Assembly (NCBI GenBank): GCA_019416285.1 | Contig: DXXM01000001.1 | Coordinates: forward strand, 224,593 to 288,592 | Length of the DNA: 64,000 bases | Direction: 5' to 3' | Origin: Bacteroidales bacterium | GTDB lineage: Bacteria; Bacteroidota; Bacteroidia; Bacteroidales; Muribaculaceae | Shown: one piece after another, positions 43,883-52,926 of the stretch | Layout of the letters: every line of letters starts with the position of its first letter | Position numbering within the stretch: position 1 is the first letter of the stretch | Made by a program: the position numbers and the translations under genes | The notes under the pieces: generated by a model | Seen by the model: the letters and a program-made list of their open reading frames with translations, nothing else | Databases searched by the model: none | What the model was told of the DNA's origin: nothing

Positions 43883-44769
43883 AAAAACTGTATCGTGATT
43901 TTGCCGACTTCCTCTCGGAGCATTTCGGGGGGAAGGTGCAGAAGATTGCCGTAAACGCCGGATTCACCTGTCCCAACCGTGACGGCACGAAGGGCACGGT
44001 GGGCTGCACATACTGCAACAACCAGTCGTTCAACCCCGGCTACTGTGCCCCCTCGCTCAGTGTCAGCGAACAGCTTGAGCAGGGGAAGGCTTTCTTCGGG
44101 CGCAAATATCCCGAGATGAAATATCTCGCCTACTTCCAGGCCTATACCAACACCCATTCCGACGATATTGACCGTCTGGTCAGTCTCTACCGTGAGGCGC
44201 TGGAGGTCACGGATGTTGTAGGCCTGATAATAGGAACCCGGCCCGACTGCATGCCGCAGCCATTGCTCGACAGGCTCACGCAGCTTCCCGGCTGGGTGAT
44301 GGTGGAGTATGGCGCGGAATCCGCCTCCGACGAGACACTTGTGCGGGTGAACCGCTGTCATACCTGGGCCGACACAGCCGACGCTGTACGCCGCACGCAT
44401 GAGGCCGGACTCCCGTGTGGACTTCATCTCATCATGGGGCTTCCGGGGGAGGACGAGGCGAAGATGCTCGCCACCATTGACCGCGTGAACGAGCTTCCGG
44501 TCGATACCGTGAAAATCCATCAGCTCCAACTCATCCGCGGTACCCGCATGGCCCGCGACGTCGAGGCCGGGCTCTACGACATACCGCGCTTCACCGCCGA
44601 AGAGTATATAGAGCTATGCGTGAAACTGCTCCGCAGGCTGCGTCCCGACATCGCCGTGGAGCGTTTTGTCTCGCAGTCACCTCCCGAACTGCTGATTTAT
44701 CCGCGCTGGAACCTCAAAAACTATCAGTTCACGAATCTTCTTCACAAGCGGCTGAGGGAAACGGACTGA
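43879..44769 (+). CDS. Radical SAM protein of the TIGR01212/YhcC family
   Basis: A 296-residue radical S-adenosylmethionine protein. The iron-sulfur motif is 'CPNRDGTKGTVGCTYC', where the cysteine spacing is wider than the classic CxxxCxxC, as is typical of this YhcC-like family. The C-terminal part has 'GLHLIMGLPGEDEAKML' and 'VKIHQLQLIRGT', also family blocks. The reaction of this family is not established; a role in RNA or sulfur chemistry is only guessed. The start codon overlaps the aroC stop (ATGA), and a terminator directly follows. Confidence 0.88.
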   Translation: MKKLYRDFADFLSEHFGGKVQKIAVNAGFTCPNRDGTKGTVGCTYCNNQSFNPGYCAPSLSVSEQLEQGKAFFGRKYPEMKYLAYFQAYTNTHSDDIDRLVSLYREALEVTDVVGLIIGTRPDCMPQPLLDRLTQLPGWVMVEYGAESASDETLVRVNRCHTWADTADAVRRTHEAGLPCGLHLIMGLPGEDEAKMLATIDRVNELPVDTVKIHQLQLIRGTRMARDVEAGLYDIPRFTAEEYIELCVKLLRRLRPDIAVERFVSQSPPELLIYPRWNLKNYQFTNLLHKRLRETD

Positions 44770-44801
44770 CGCCCGGAAATTCCTGGGCCGGGCGATTTTT
44801 T
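44770..44801 (+). terminator. Terminator of the aroC operon
   Basis: Stem CGCCCGG/CCGGGCG (44770-44776 with 44788-44794) followed by six Ts at 44796-44801. It starts directly after the stop codon of the radical SAM gene. Confidence 0.85.
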
Positions 44802-44823
44802 ATGCGATAAATTCGCCCGGTAG

Positions 44824-44855
44824 TTTGTCATGGCGAGGGAAAATCATTACTTTTG
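44824..44855 (+). promoter_or_regulatory. Promoter of upp
   Basis: TTTG (44824-44827), exactly 20 bases, then TACTTTTG (44848-44855). A full match to the Bacteroidetes consensus, giving a leader of about 30 bases. Confidence 0.85.
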
Positions 44856-44891
44856 TTTGTTTAATATAAAAAACTACCTTAAAAGAAAAGC

Positions 44892-45545
44892 ATGGAAGTA
44901 ATCAATTTTGCCGACACACCTTCGCTGGTGAGCCAATATATGAGTGAACTGCGCGACGTGAACACCCAGCATGACATGCTCCGTTTCCGCCGCAATCTTG
45001 AACGCATAGGTGAAATCATGGCCTATGAGATGTCGAAACGCATGAGGTATAAGACTATCGACGTCACCACCCCTCTTGCCGTGGCCCCCTGTCAGGTGCT
45101 TGACGAGCAAGTGGTGCTTGCCACCATTTTCCGCGCCGGTATACCGTTTCACAAAGGCTTCCTCGACTTCTTCGACCACTCGCAGAACGCTTTCGTGTCT
45201 GCCTACCGCAAATATCGTGAGAAAGAGAATTTCGATGTGTTCATCGAATACATAGCATCGCCGAAAATCGACGGCAAGACACTTGTGATTGCCGACCCGA
45301 TGCTTGCCACCGGAGCGTCGATGGAACTCAGCTACCGCGCTCTTCTCACCAAGGGTGAGCCGGCACATGTGCATGTGGCCTCCATCATCGCCTCCAAGAA
45401 GGCTATAGAATATGTCAAGGAGACATTCCCGGCCGACAAGACCACAATATGGGTCGGAGCCATCGACGATGTTATCAACGAACACTCTTACATCGTCCCA
45501 GGTCTCGGCGATGCCGGCGACCTTGCCTACGGAATAAAGGAATAA
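44892..45545 (+). CDS. upp: Uracil phosphoribosyltransferase
   Basis: Pyrimidine salvage: makes UMP from uracil and PRPP in the cytoplasm. The 217-residue protein carries the PRPP-binding loop 'LVIADPMLATGASM' and the uracil-binding C-terminal 'VPGLGDAGDLAYG', both diagnostic. 'ATIFRAGIPFHKGFLDFF' corresponds to the conserved core strand region. Single-gene transcription unit with its own promoter and a 15-bp terminator. Confidence 0.95.
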   Translation: MEVINFADTPSLVSQYMSELRDVNTQHDMLRFRRNLERIGEIMAYEMSKRMRYKTIDVTTPLAVAPCQVLDEQVVLATIFRAGIPFHKGFLDFFDHSQNAFVSAYRKYREKENFDVFIEYIASPKIDGKTLVIADPMLATGASMELSYRALLTKGEPAHVHVASIIASKKAIEYVKETFPADKTTIWVGAIDDVINEHSYIVPGLGDAGDLAYGIKE

Positions 45546-45595
45546 GCCCTGTCACGCCGGAACTCCACCGGATAGTCTGCCGACCAGTTAAACGA

Positions 45596-45636
45596 CGCAG
45601 CCCGGAAGCTACGAATGAAAAAGCTTCCGGGCTGCG
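45596..45636. terminator. Terminator between convergent upp and nqrF
   Basis: A perfect 15-bp stem (45596-45610 with 45622-45636) around an 11-base loop, followed by TATTTTAT on the plus strand. The loop is A-rich, giving Ts near the stem on the other strand. It probably ends both convergent transcripts. Confidence 0.85.
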
Positions 45637-45667
45637 CTGGTATTTTATCGGGGTTCTCCGGTGGGGA

Positions 45668-46933
45668 TTATCCGCCGAAGTTGTCGTAGTGTACCGATTC
45701 GGGGTCTACGCCGAGGTCGTCGAGCATCTTGTTGACAGCGGCGCTCATCGGGCCGGGGCCACACATGTAGTATTCGATATCCTCGGGTTCGGGATGGTTC
45801 TTGAGGTAGGTCTCGTAGATTACCTGATGAACGAAACCGGCTGTGTACTTCACGCCCGCTGCGTCGGCGGCAGGGTCGGGACGGTCGAGGGCGAGGTGGA
45901 ACTTGAAATTGGGGAAATCCTTTTCAAGCTGCATGAAATCGTCGAGATAGAACACCTCGTTGAGTGCACGGGCACCGTAGAAGTAGTTCATCACGCGGTC
46001 GCGTGTCTGAAGAGTCTTGGTCATCCACATGATCTGCGCGCGGAGGGGAGCCATACCAGCGCCGCCGCCAATCCACATCATCTCGGCTTTTGAGTCGACG
46101 ATGGGATGGAAGTCGCCGTAAGGTCCGCTCATGCGCACCTTGTCGCCGGGTTTAAGGGTGAAGATATAGCTTGACGCGATACCGGGCATGACGTCCTGGA
46201 ATCCCACCTGAGGTTTCGGTTTGAAGGGAGGAGTGGCGATGCGGACTGTGAGCATGATGCGGTCACCCTCCTCGGGATAGTTGGCCATGGAGTAGGCGCG
46301 GACGGTTGTCTCTGTGTTGCGGCACGTGAGACCGAAGAGACCGAATTTTTCCCAGGCGGGAAGATATTCGTCGCCGATTGAGGCCTTGTCGATATCCTTG
46401 TCGTAGTCCATCTCGTATTCGGGTATCTTGATCTGAGCATAGGAACCGGGAATGAAGTCCATATGCGCGCCCTTGGGGAGAGCCACGATGAACTCTTTGA
46501 TGAATGTGGCCACATTCTTGTTGGAGATAACCTCACACTCCCATTCCTTGACGTCGAGCACAGAGGCCGGGATGCCGATTGAACAGTCCTCCTTGACCTT
46601 GACCTGACAGCCGAGGCGCCAGTGGTCCTGCTGCTCCTTGCGGGAGAAGTGAACCTTCTCGGTGGGGAGGATGTCGCCGCCTCCGGAGAACACCTGACAC
46701 TTGCACTGTCCGCAGCTTCCTTTTCCGCCGCAGGCCGAGGGGAGGAATATGTTCTGGTCGGCGAGGGTCGACAGGAGCGCCTTGCCCGACTCAGCCTCGA
46801 CAACAGTGTCGTTGTTGATTGTGATTTTGACTTTGCCCGTATGGACAAGATATTTCTTTGCGAGCAGGAGTATCAGCACCAGCGCGAGGGTGATGATGAG
46901 GAAGATGCTCACACCTGAAAGTATCGTTAACAT
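45668..46933 (-). CDS. nqrF: Na+-translocating NADH:quinone reductase subunit F
   Basis: NADH-oxidising subunit of the Na+-pumping complex in the inner membrane. The 421-residue protein has one N-terminal membrane helix (about 6-25). A 2Fe-2S ferredoxin domain follows, with ligands C68, C74, C77 and C109. The FAD domain contains 'TVRAYSMANYPEE' and the NADH domain has 'MWIGGGAGMAPLRAQI' and the C-terminal 'YYMCGPGPM'. It is the last gene of nqrABCDEF, 44 bases after nqrE. Confidence 0.97.
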   Translation of the reverse strand: MLTILSGVSIFLIITLALVLILLLAKKYLVHTGKVKITINNDTVVEAESGKALLSTLADQNIFLPSACGGKGSCGQCKCQVFSGGGDILPTEKVHFSRKEQQDHWRLGCQVKVKEDCSIGIPASVLDVKEWECEVISNKNVATFIKEFIVALPKGAHMDFIPGSYAQIKIPEYEMDYDKDIDKASIGDEYLPAWEKFGLFGLTCRNTETTVRAYSMANYPEEGDRIMLTVRIATPPFKPKPQVGFQDVMPGIASSYIFTLKPGDKVRMSGPYGDFHPIVDSKAEMMWIGGGAGMAPLRAQIMWMTKTLQTRDRVMNYFYGARALNEVFYLDDFMQLEKDFPNFKFHLALDRPDPAADAAGVKYTAGFVHQVIYETYLKNHPEPEDIEYYMCGPGPMSAAVNKMLDDLGVDPESVHYDNFGG

Positions 46934-46977
46934 AATGTTGAAAATCTATGTAGTTGCTGATTGAAATAGGGGAGAGG

Positions 46978-47595
46978 TCAGATCTTGATGCCGAGGAAGC
47001 TCATGAAGGCGATGCCCATGAGTGCGGTCAGGATGAAGGTGATGCCTACGCCGCGGAGCGGACGGGGGATGTTGGAGTAAGTGGCGAGGCGCTCGCGGAT
47101 AGCTGCGATGGCCGTGATTGCGAGGAGCCAGCCGAGACCCCATCCACCGCCTGCGCATACTGCCGTCCACACGCTCGGGAAGTCGCGCTGCTGCATGAAG
47201 AGCGAGCCGCCGAGGATGGCGCAGTTCACGGCGATGAGCGGGAGGAAGATACCGAGCGAGGAGTAGAGCGCGGGGCTGTATTTCTCGACCGTCATCTCGA
47301 CGAGCTGTGTCATGGAGGCGATGACGGCTATGAACATAATCAGCGAGAGGAAGCTGAGGTCCACGTCGGCAAACTCAGGGCCGAGCCAGGTGAGCGCGCC
47401 TGCGCTGAGCACGTAGGTCTGGAGCAGATAGTTGACCGGAAGAGTCACCACGAGCATGAAGGTGACGGCAACGCCGAGACCGAAGGCCGTCTTTACATTC
47501 TTCGACACAGCGATGAAAGAGCACATGCCGAGGAAGTAGGCAAAAATCATGTTGTCGACGAAAATCGACCGTATGAATATGTTTAAATTTTCCAC
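46978..47595 (-). CDS. nqrE: Na+-translocating NADH:quinone reductase subunit E
   Basis: Integral membrane subunit with about six helices in 205 residues, part of the NqrD/NqrE pair that holds an iron centre between them. 'FAYFLGMCSFIAVSKNVKTAFGLG' (in part) with its cysteine, and 'CAILGGSLFMQQRDF' with its cysteine, are the conserved half-helices. No ATG is available at the N-terminus. I chose the GTG at 47595 because it gives the usual family start 'MENLNIFIRSIF'; a TTG 9 bases earlier is the other option. Co-transcribed in nqrABCDEF. Confidence 0.95.
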   Translation of the reverse strand: MENLNIFIRSIFVDNMIFAYFLGMCSFIAVSKNVKTAFGLGVAVTFMLVVTLPVNYLLQTYVLSAGALTWLGPEFADVDLSFLSLIMFIAVIASMTQLVEMTVEKYSPALYSSLGIFLPLIAVNCAILGGSLFMQQRDFPSVWTAVCAGGGWGLGWLLAITAIAAIRERLATYSNIPRPLRGVGITFILTALMGIAFMSFLGIKI

Positions 47596-47634
47596 GTGGG
47601 GCAAAATTTAGAAGTGAGCGATTTGATTTTTTTA

Positions 47635-48264
47635 TTATTGTTCTTCCTGGAGGTCCTTGTTGATGCTGCGCTGCACCCAGATGATGCAGGCCACGAGGAT
47701 GAGGGCCATCGGGGGAAGAATCATGAGACCGTTGTTGACATAGCCGGCCTCATAGAAGCTCTCGGGGATGATCTGATAGCCGAGGAGGGTACCGCTTCCG
47801 AGAAGCTCGCGAAAGAAGCCCACGATGACGAGAATCATCGCGTAGCCTATGCCGTTGCCCACACCGTCGAGAAACGAGGGCCAGGGTTTGTTGGCCATGG
47901 CGAAGGCTTCGAGGCGCCCCATGAGGATACAGTTTGTGATGATGAGTCCGATGAACACCGATAGCTGCTTGGAGGCATCGTAGGCGTAGGCCTTGAGCAC
48001 CTGGTCGACGATGACCACAAGTCCGGCCACAACCACGAGCTGCACGATGATGCGGATGTTGGTCGGAATGGTGTTGCGGAGCAGTGAGATGATGACGTTG
48101 GCGAAAGCAAGCACGGCAATCACGGAAACGCCCATGACTATAGCCGGCTCAAGTTTGGCGGTGACGGCAAGCACGGAGCAGATACCGAGTATCTGGACCA
48201 CCACCGGATTGTTTTTCGACAGAGGGTTAAAAAGTACCTCTTTATTGTTGATTTTATCAGCCAT
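47635..48264 (-). CDS. nqrD: Na+-translocating NADH:quinone reductase subunit D
   Basis: Membrane subunit of 209 residues with about six helices, homologous to NqrE. Conserved blocks are 'LSKNNPVVVQILGICSVLAV' and 'IGLIITNCILMGRLEAFAM', each carrying a cysteine of the shared iron site. It forms part of the Na+ channel region. It lies between nqrC (60-base gap) and nqrE (39-base gap). Confidence 0.97.
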   Translation of the reverse strand: MADKINNKEVLFNPLSKNNPVVVQILGICSVLAVTAKLEPAIVMGVSVIAVLAFANVIISLLRNTIPTNIRIIVQLVVVAGLVVIVDQVLKAYAYDASKQLSVFIGLIITNCILMGRLEAFAMANKPWPSFLDGVGNGIGYAMILVIVGFFRELLGSGTLLGYQIIPESFYEAGYVNNGLMILPPMALILVACIIWVQRSINKDLQEEQ

Positions 48265-48324
48265 GACGGATGAAAAATGATGGTTGGAGACTGTTGAGAG
48301 ACGTTATTTCCCTGAATTTCCGGG

Positions 48325-49047
48325 TCAGTCGGCCGAAGCGGTCGGCTGGGTCAGACTCTGAAGAAACTTTTTGTAGGGGGTGAGGCAGTTGTCGAGCATG
48401 GCGCCCACACCTTTGGAGGTGATGGTACCGCCGGAGATGCCGTCGACATAATCCTCGCCGTTGAGAGGCTGCTGTCCGGCCTTCACTACCGCTATGGGGC
48501 GGAAACGGCCGTCCTTGAACACCTGTTTGCCCTCGAACTGGCTGCTGAAGGCCGGTTTCTCGATTTCAGCGCCGAGGCCCGGAGTCTCGCCCTGGTGGGC
48601 GAAATATGCTCCGTAGATGGTGGAGCCGTCGCTGTCGAAGGCCACATAGCCCCAGATGGGACCCCAGAGGCCTGCGCCATAGACAGGGAGGATATATTTC
48701 TCGGAACCGTCGGCGGTGGTGCAGACAAACACGGGGAGCTCGCGGCGGTCGGCGGCGAGCTTGCTCTGGGCGGCCACGTTGACGTCAAATGCTCTGACGC
48801 CTTCGAGGATGTCGCCGCGCTCGTTGACCACAAACTGGCGGGTGATATATTTGTCGAACTCGGCCACGACATCTTTTTTGTCGGGGGTGATGAGGGCTGC
48901 GGTGAGAATCTGGCTCATCTTGTCGGCATTGACATTGTCCTGTTGCCGTCCGCGCAGCGCAAGCGAGGTTGCCGCGAGCGCCGTTCCCACCAGCACCACG
49001 AGAACGATGATGTATATGATGGTATATGTGTTGCTTTGCTTATTCAT
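48325..49047 (-). CDS. nqrC: Na+-translocating NADH:quinone reductase subunit C
   Basis: The 240-residue subunit has one N-terminal membrane helix (about 9-30) and a periplasmic FMN-binding domain. FMN is attached covalently to the threonine in 'DGISGGTITSKGV', near residue 210. 'YGAGLWGPIWGYVAF' and 'GETPGLGAEIE' are other family blocks. It takes part in electron flow from NqrD/E to NqrB. Fourth from the end in the nqr operon. Confidence 0.97.
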   Translation of the reverse strand: MNKQSNTYTIIYIIVLVVLVGTALAATSLALRGRQQDNVNADKMSQILTAALITPDKKDVVAEFDKYITRQFVVNERGDILEGVRAFDVNVAAQSKLAADRRELPVFVCTTADGSEKYILPVYGAGLWGPIWGYVAFDSDGSTIYGAYFAHQGETPGLGAEIEKPAFSSQFEGKQVFKDGRFRPIAVVKAGQQPLNGEDYVDGISGGTITSKGVGAMLDNCLTPYKKFLQSLTQPTASAD

Positions 49048-49098
49048 GATTCGGTGTGTAATGAAATGAGCTATGGTGTATGCTTGGTGTTACGGATG

Positions 49099-50304
49099 TC
49101 ATGCCGCACGGCGCAGACGGCGCATGCGCCTGGAGACATTGAGCTGAACCACGCAATAGTCGATGAGCGGAGCGAGGGCGTTGGCCAGGAGCACTGCCAG
49201 CATCGCGCCTTCGGGGTAGCCGTTGTTGTATGTGCGGATAAGTATAGCTACGACTCCGACGAGCAGGCCGTAGACATATTTTCCGGCTCCGGTACGCGCC
49301 GCCGTCACAGGGTCGGTGGCCATGAATACGGCTGCGAAGGCAAAACCTCCGAAGAGAAGCTGGTCGAGCGGGTTGAGGAACGATGCGGGATAGGTGGGGG
49401 TGGCGAACACGTTGGCAATCCATCCCATCAGCAGACCGCCGGCCACCACGCTGAGCATGATGCGCCATGAGGCGATGCCGGTGGCGAGCAGGATTACCGC
49501 GCCGATGAGGATGGCAAGTGTGGATGTCTCGCCGAATGAGCCGGGGATGAGGCCGAGGAAGGCGTCCCAGGTCGAGATGGGGTTTCCCTTGAGGTTGAGC
49601 AGTTCGAGGTTGCCGCCGGCGAATGATGCTATCTGACCGAGGGGAGTGGCACCCGAAAAGCCGTCGGGTAGGTCAAAACCGAGTCCGCAGATTGAGTTTG
49701 TGGACACAAAGACCTTGTCGCCGCTCATCTGTGCGGGATAGCCGAAGAAGAGTACCGCGCGGGTCACGAGCGCCACGTTGAACACATTGTAGCCTGTGCC
49801 GCCGAACACTTCCTTGACGAAGATGACGGAGAAGGCCGTGGCTACGGCAAGCATCCACAGCGGGGTCTCGACGGGGCAGATTAGCGGAATGAGGATGCCG
49901 GTCACGAGGAATCCCTCCTGAATCTCCTCGCGGCGCCACTGCGCCACTACGAACTCGATGCCGAGACCGACAACGTAGGAGACGATGATGCGGGGCAACA
50001 CGGCGAGGAAGCCGTAGGCCATAATCTGCCAGAAGGGAAATTCAGTAGCTCCGGCCGCGAGCCAGTTCTGATAGCCTGTGTTATACATGCCGAAGAGCAG
50101 GCAGGGCATTAGGGCAAGCACCACGATAATCATCACTCGCTTGGAGTCGAGGCTGTCGTGGATATTGACGCCCGATGTCGAGGTGGTGTTGGGAGTGTAG
50201 AGGAAAGTCTCGAATCCGTCAAACACGCTGCGGAAAGCATGGAGCTTGCCGTCGGGCTCGAAGTTGGGCTTTATTCTGTTAAGATAATTTCTTAGCGCTT
50301 TCAT
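49099..50304 (-). CDS. nqrB: Na+-translocating NADH:quinone reductase subunit B
   Basis: Large membrane subunit of 401 residues with about ten helices. It binds FMN covalently at the threonine of 'SGATPLGQIA', carries riboflavin, and provides the main Na+ path. The N-terminal soluble part includes 'FETFLYTPN', and 'REEIQEGFLVTGILIPLICP' is a signature block. It starts 29 bases after nqrA. Confidence 0.97.
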   Translation of the reverse strand: MKALRNYLNRIKPNFEPDGKLHAFRSVFDGFETFLYTPNTTSTSGVNIHDSLDSKRVMIIVVLALMPCLLFGMYNTGYQNWLAAGATEFPFWQIMAYGFLAVLPRIIVSYVVGLGIEFVVAQWRREEIQEGFLVTGILIPLICPVETPLWMLAVATAFSVIFVKEVFGGTGYNVFNVALVTRAVLFFGYPAQMSGDKVFVSTNSICGLGFDLPDGFSGATPLGQIASFAGGNLELLNLKGNPISTWDAFLGLIPGSFGETSTLAILIGAVILLATGIASWRIMLSVVAGGLLMGWIANVFATPTYPASFLNPLDQLLFGGFAFAAVFMATDPVTAARTGAGKYVYGLLVGVVAILIRTYNNGYPEGAMLAVLLANALAPLIDYCVVQLNVSRRMRRLRRAA

Positions 50305-50333
50305 TATTGAAATGTTTTTTCGGAAAACAATCG

Positions 50334-51671
50334 TCAGACTTCACTGCGCAGATAGTCGAGACCCTCGCGGACAATCTTCTGAAGTTCGAGTTTCGACGGG
50401 TCGACATATTCGGCAAGAGCGAAATCCTCGGGAGCTACCTCATAGATGCCGAGCGCTTCCATGCGGTCGATATCCTTGGCGAGAATGGCCTTGATGAGAT
50501 ACTCGGGGAGGATGTCCATGGGGAACACCTTGTCATATTCGCCTGACATGATCATGGCGCGGCGTCCGCCGTTGATGCGGGCGTCGGGTGTGAATTTGCG
50601 TTTGAGGAAATGTCCGAGGAAAGAGGGGCTGACGCTCATCTTCGACGGACTGAGCGAGGCCCAGCCCATGAACTCGTCGGCGTCGTCGCCTTCGGGTATC
50701 ACGGTAATCTGACGGTAGGGGTAGCGGAGGAAGCCGTCGAGCGACTCGCGGGTACCCGTCAGGACGTTGCCGGAGATGATGCGCTGATGGCGTCCGTCGG
50801 TCTTGAGCTCGCCTTCGAGCAGGGCGCTGAGCTCGGCGCCGATTATGCTCTTTTCCATGCGCGGCGCTATCACCTCACTGCCTGTAACGGCCACTGCAGC
50901 TGACCAGTCGGGCTTGCCGGTGAGAGCGAGGCGGCCGATGCGTGCGAGCGTGGTGATGTCGAGAGTCCACACAACCTCACCCTTGTTGACGGGTTCGATG
51001 TTTGCAATCTGCACTCCTGCGTTTCCGGCGGGGTGCAGACGGGGAAATTCAACCGTTTCGGCTCCGGGAATGTCGGGGAGCGAAGAGCCGGTGGCGACAC
51101 CTATATATATATGTCCGCCGGTCAGTTTGCCGAGCACTCTGACGGCGGCTGCCAGCTCCTCGATCCTGCCTGCCACGAGAGCTTCGGGCGAGGGTGCGAG
51201 CGGGGCGGTGTCCATGGCGGTAATCATGATGGAGCGGGGCGCGTCGTCGGGCATCGGAATGATGTCGTAGGGACGGCGGCGCATCATGGCCCAAAGGCCG
51301 CTTGCCATCAGTCGTTCAGTGATTGTCGCAGCATCCGCGTCGGCAAAAGGTGTCACATTTTCCGTCTCATCACCCTGGATCCTGACGACAACGCGCTCTA
51401 TTTTGCGGCGCGCTCCGCGGACCACGCTTTCGACCACGCCTGCCGCCGGAGCGACAAGTCTGATCCGTGTGTCTGTCTTGTGATGAAGAAGCAGTGAGCC
51501 GGCCTTGACCGCATCACCCTCGGATACGTCGAGTTTCGGGAGGAAACCCGGAAAATCGTCAGGGATTACGGCGACACGGGTGGGAAGTGCGGTGACATCC
51601 GGTCTCTCGGAACTCATGCCACCTTCCAGATTAAGATTTAAGCCTTTTTTAAGGCTGACAGTCCTTCTCAT
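50334..51671 (-). CDS. nqrA: Na+-translocating NADH:quinone reductase subunit A
   Basis: Peripheral cytoplasmic subunit of 445 residues, implicated in quinone handling. The N-terminus 'SLKKGLNLNLEGG' and the biotinyl-lipoyl-like fold ('VSEGDAVKAGSLLLHHK') are typical. 'RTGGHIYI'-type and 'LTGTRESLDGFLRYPYRQITV' (in part) blocks support the assignment. First gene of the nqr operon; a -7 element lies about 40 bases upstream. The Na+ gradient made by the complex can drive transport. Confidence 0.96.
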   Translation of the reverse strand: MRRTVSLKKGLNLNLEGGMSSERPDVTALPTRVAVIPDDFPGFLPKLDVSEGDAVKAGSLLLHHKTDTRIRLVAPAAGVVESVVRGARRKIERVVVRIQGDETENVTPFADADAATITERLMASGLWAMMRRRPYDIIPMPDDAPRSIMITAMDTAPLAPSPEALVAGRIEELAAAVRVLGKLTGGHIYIGVATGSSLPDIPGAETVEFPRLHPAGNAGVQIANIEPVNKGEVVWTLDITTLARIGRLALTGKPDWSAAVAVTGSEVIAPRMEKSIIGAELSALLEGELKTDGRHQRIISGNVLTGTRESLDGFLRYPYRQITVIPEGDDADEFMGWASLSPSKMSVSPSFLGHFLKRKFTPDARINGGRRAMIMSGEYDKVFPMDILPEYLIKAILAKDIDRMEALGIYEVAPEDFALAEYVDPSKLELQKIVREGLDYLRSEV

Positions 51672-51710
51672 CCTTGAAAATTTTGTACCTGATTAAAATT
51701 TTGGAAAGCA

Positions 51711-51718
51711 CAAAGATA
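51711..51718 (-). promoter_or_regulatory. -7 element of the nqr operon promoter
   Basis: The minus strand reads TATCTTTG, a TAnnTTTG match, 40 bases upstream of nqrA. No TTG is found at the usual 20-base distance in this AT-rich stretch. Confidence 0.5.
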
Positions 51719-51843
51719 CTAAATATATTTGAAATATATTAAAATGATTTAAGTGAATTAAATTTAAAACCGAAAAAGTAGCGGGAGACGAATGTTATAA
51801 TTTGTATTTTAGTTCGATTCACTCAAAAAAAACGAGCAAAAGG

Positions 51844-51875
51844 TTTGCAAACACCGAAATTTCCTTATAATTTTG
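51844..51875 (+). promoter_or_regulatory. Promoter of the exbB-exbD-exbD-tonB operon
   Basis: TTTG (51844-51847), exactly 20 bases, then TAATTTTG (51868-51875). It predicts a leader of about 140 bases before exbB, AC-rich near the start codon. Confidence 0.85.
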
Positions 51876-51924
51876 CAATATCGTTATAAACCAGCTCCTC
51901 ATCGAGCCAGTGGAAATCGATACC

Positions 51925-51975
51925 ATGTCAAGTAAATACCTGCAGAAAAACCTCCCCCTGAATCATCAAAACTAA
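51925..51975 (+). CDS. Possible 16-codon leader peptide upstream of exbB
   Basis: Within the predicted exbB leader, an ATG at 51925 opens MSSKYLQKNLPLNHQN and stops at TAA 51973-51975. It is too short to judge by composition. Its placement wholly inside the 5' leader, 46 bases before exbB, is the only argument for translation. Confidence 0.2.
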   Translation: MSSKYLQKNLPLNHQN

Positions 51976-52021
51976 TAACAAAATAAACCAATAAACTTAA
52001 AATCTTTAGTAATTACAAATT

Positions 52022-52852
52022 ATGGAAGCTCAAAAGCCTAATCCCATTCAGCCCGCAAAGGCTAACGCTAAGAACAACTCCGGAAGCAACGTAAAGGGCA
52101 TCAAGAATGCCTTCTTCGTTATCCTCGCTTGCTTCGTAGTAGCTGTTGTTCTCTTCATTTTCTGGTTCGGTCACGAATCACACTTCGAGGAAGGTCATCC
52201 CATCGACCTCTGGGGCACTATCTACAAAGGCGGTTTCATCGTGCCTGTCCTCCAGACCCTCTTTCTTACTGTTATCGTTCTTTCTGTTGAACGTTGGATC
52301 GCTCTCTCTTCTGCAAAGGGCAAAGGTTCTATCGAGAAGTTCGTCGCCGGCGTGAAGAAATGTCTCGCTGCTGGTAACATCCAGGGTGCAAAAGACCTCT
52401 GCAAGAATCAGAAGGGTTCAGTTGCAGCCGTTGTCGCAGCAGCTCTCGTAAGCTACGAGGAAATGGACAAGAACACCGTTCTCTCCAAAGAGCAGAAGGT
52501 TGCCAACCTTCAGAAAACAGTGGAAGAGGCTACCGCACTCGAAATGCCTGCCCTCCAGCAGAACCTCCCCATCGTCGCTACCCTCACCACTCTCGGTACT
52601 CTCGTCGGTCTTCTCGGTACTGTGATGGGTATGATCAAGTCATTCCAGGCTCTTGCTGCTTCTGGTGCTCCTGACTCAACCGAACTTTCAACCGGTATCT
52701 CTGAGGCACTTATCAACACTGCCTTCGGTATCGCAACCGGTGCTTTTGCTGTTATCTCTTACAACTTCTACACCAACAAGATTGACAACCTGACCTACGC
52801 TATCGACGAGATCGGTTATTCTATCGTGCAGACATTCACAGCTACACACTAA
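52022..52852 (+). CDS. exbB: ExbB/TolQ/MotA-family proton channel subunit
   Basis: Inner-membrane subunit that uses the proton gradient to energise TonB. The 276-residue protein has three helices: about 28-50 ('AFFVILACFVVAVVLFIFWF', in part), about 78-95 ('GGFIVPVLQTLFLTVIVLSVERW', in part), and the conserved long pair 'LPIVATLTTLGTLVGLLGTVMGMI' (in part) to 'AFGIATGAFAVISYNFY'. The second block is the ExbB signature. The large cytoplasmic domain lies between the helices. First gene of the operon, followed by exbD after 74 bases. Confidence 0.95.
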   Translation: MEAQKPNPIQPAKANAKNNSGSNVKGIKNAFFVILACFVVAVVLFIFWFGHESHFEEGHPIDLWGTIYKGGFIVPVLQTLFLTVIVLSVERWIALSSAKGKGSIEKFVAGVKKCLAAGNIQGAKDLCKNQKGSVAAVVAAALVSYEEMDKNTVLSKEQKVANLQKTVEEATALEMPALQQNLPIVATLTTLGTLVGLLGTVMGMIKSFQALAASGAPDSTELSTGISEALINTAFGIATGAFAVISYNFYTNKIDNLTYAIDEIGYSIVQTFTATH

Positions 52853-52926
52853 TCCCTGTTACAGATAATATCAGACATTCAAGGTTTAAACCAATTATTT
52901 AACCTCTAACAATAGATTATCGTAAT

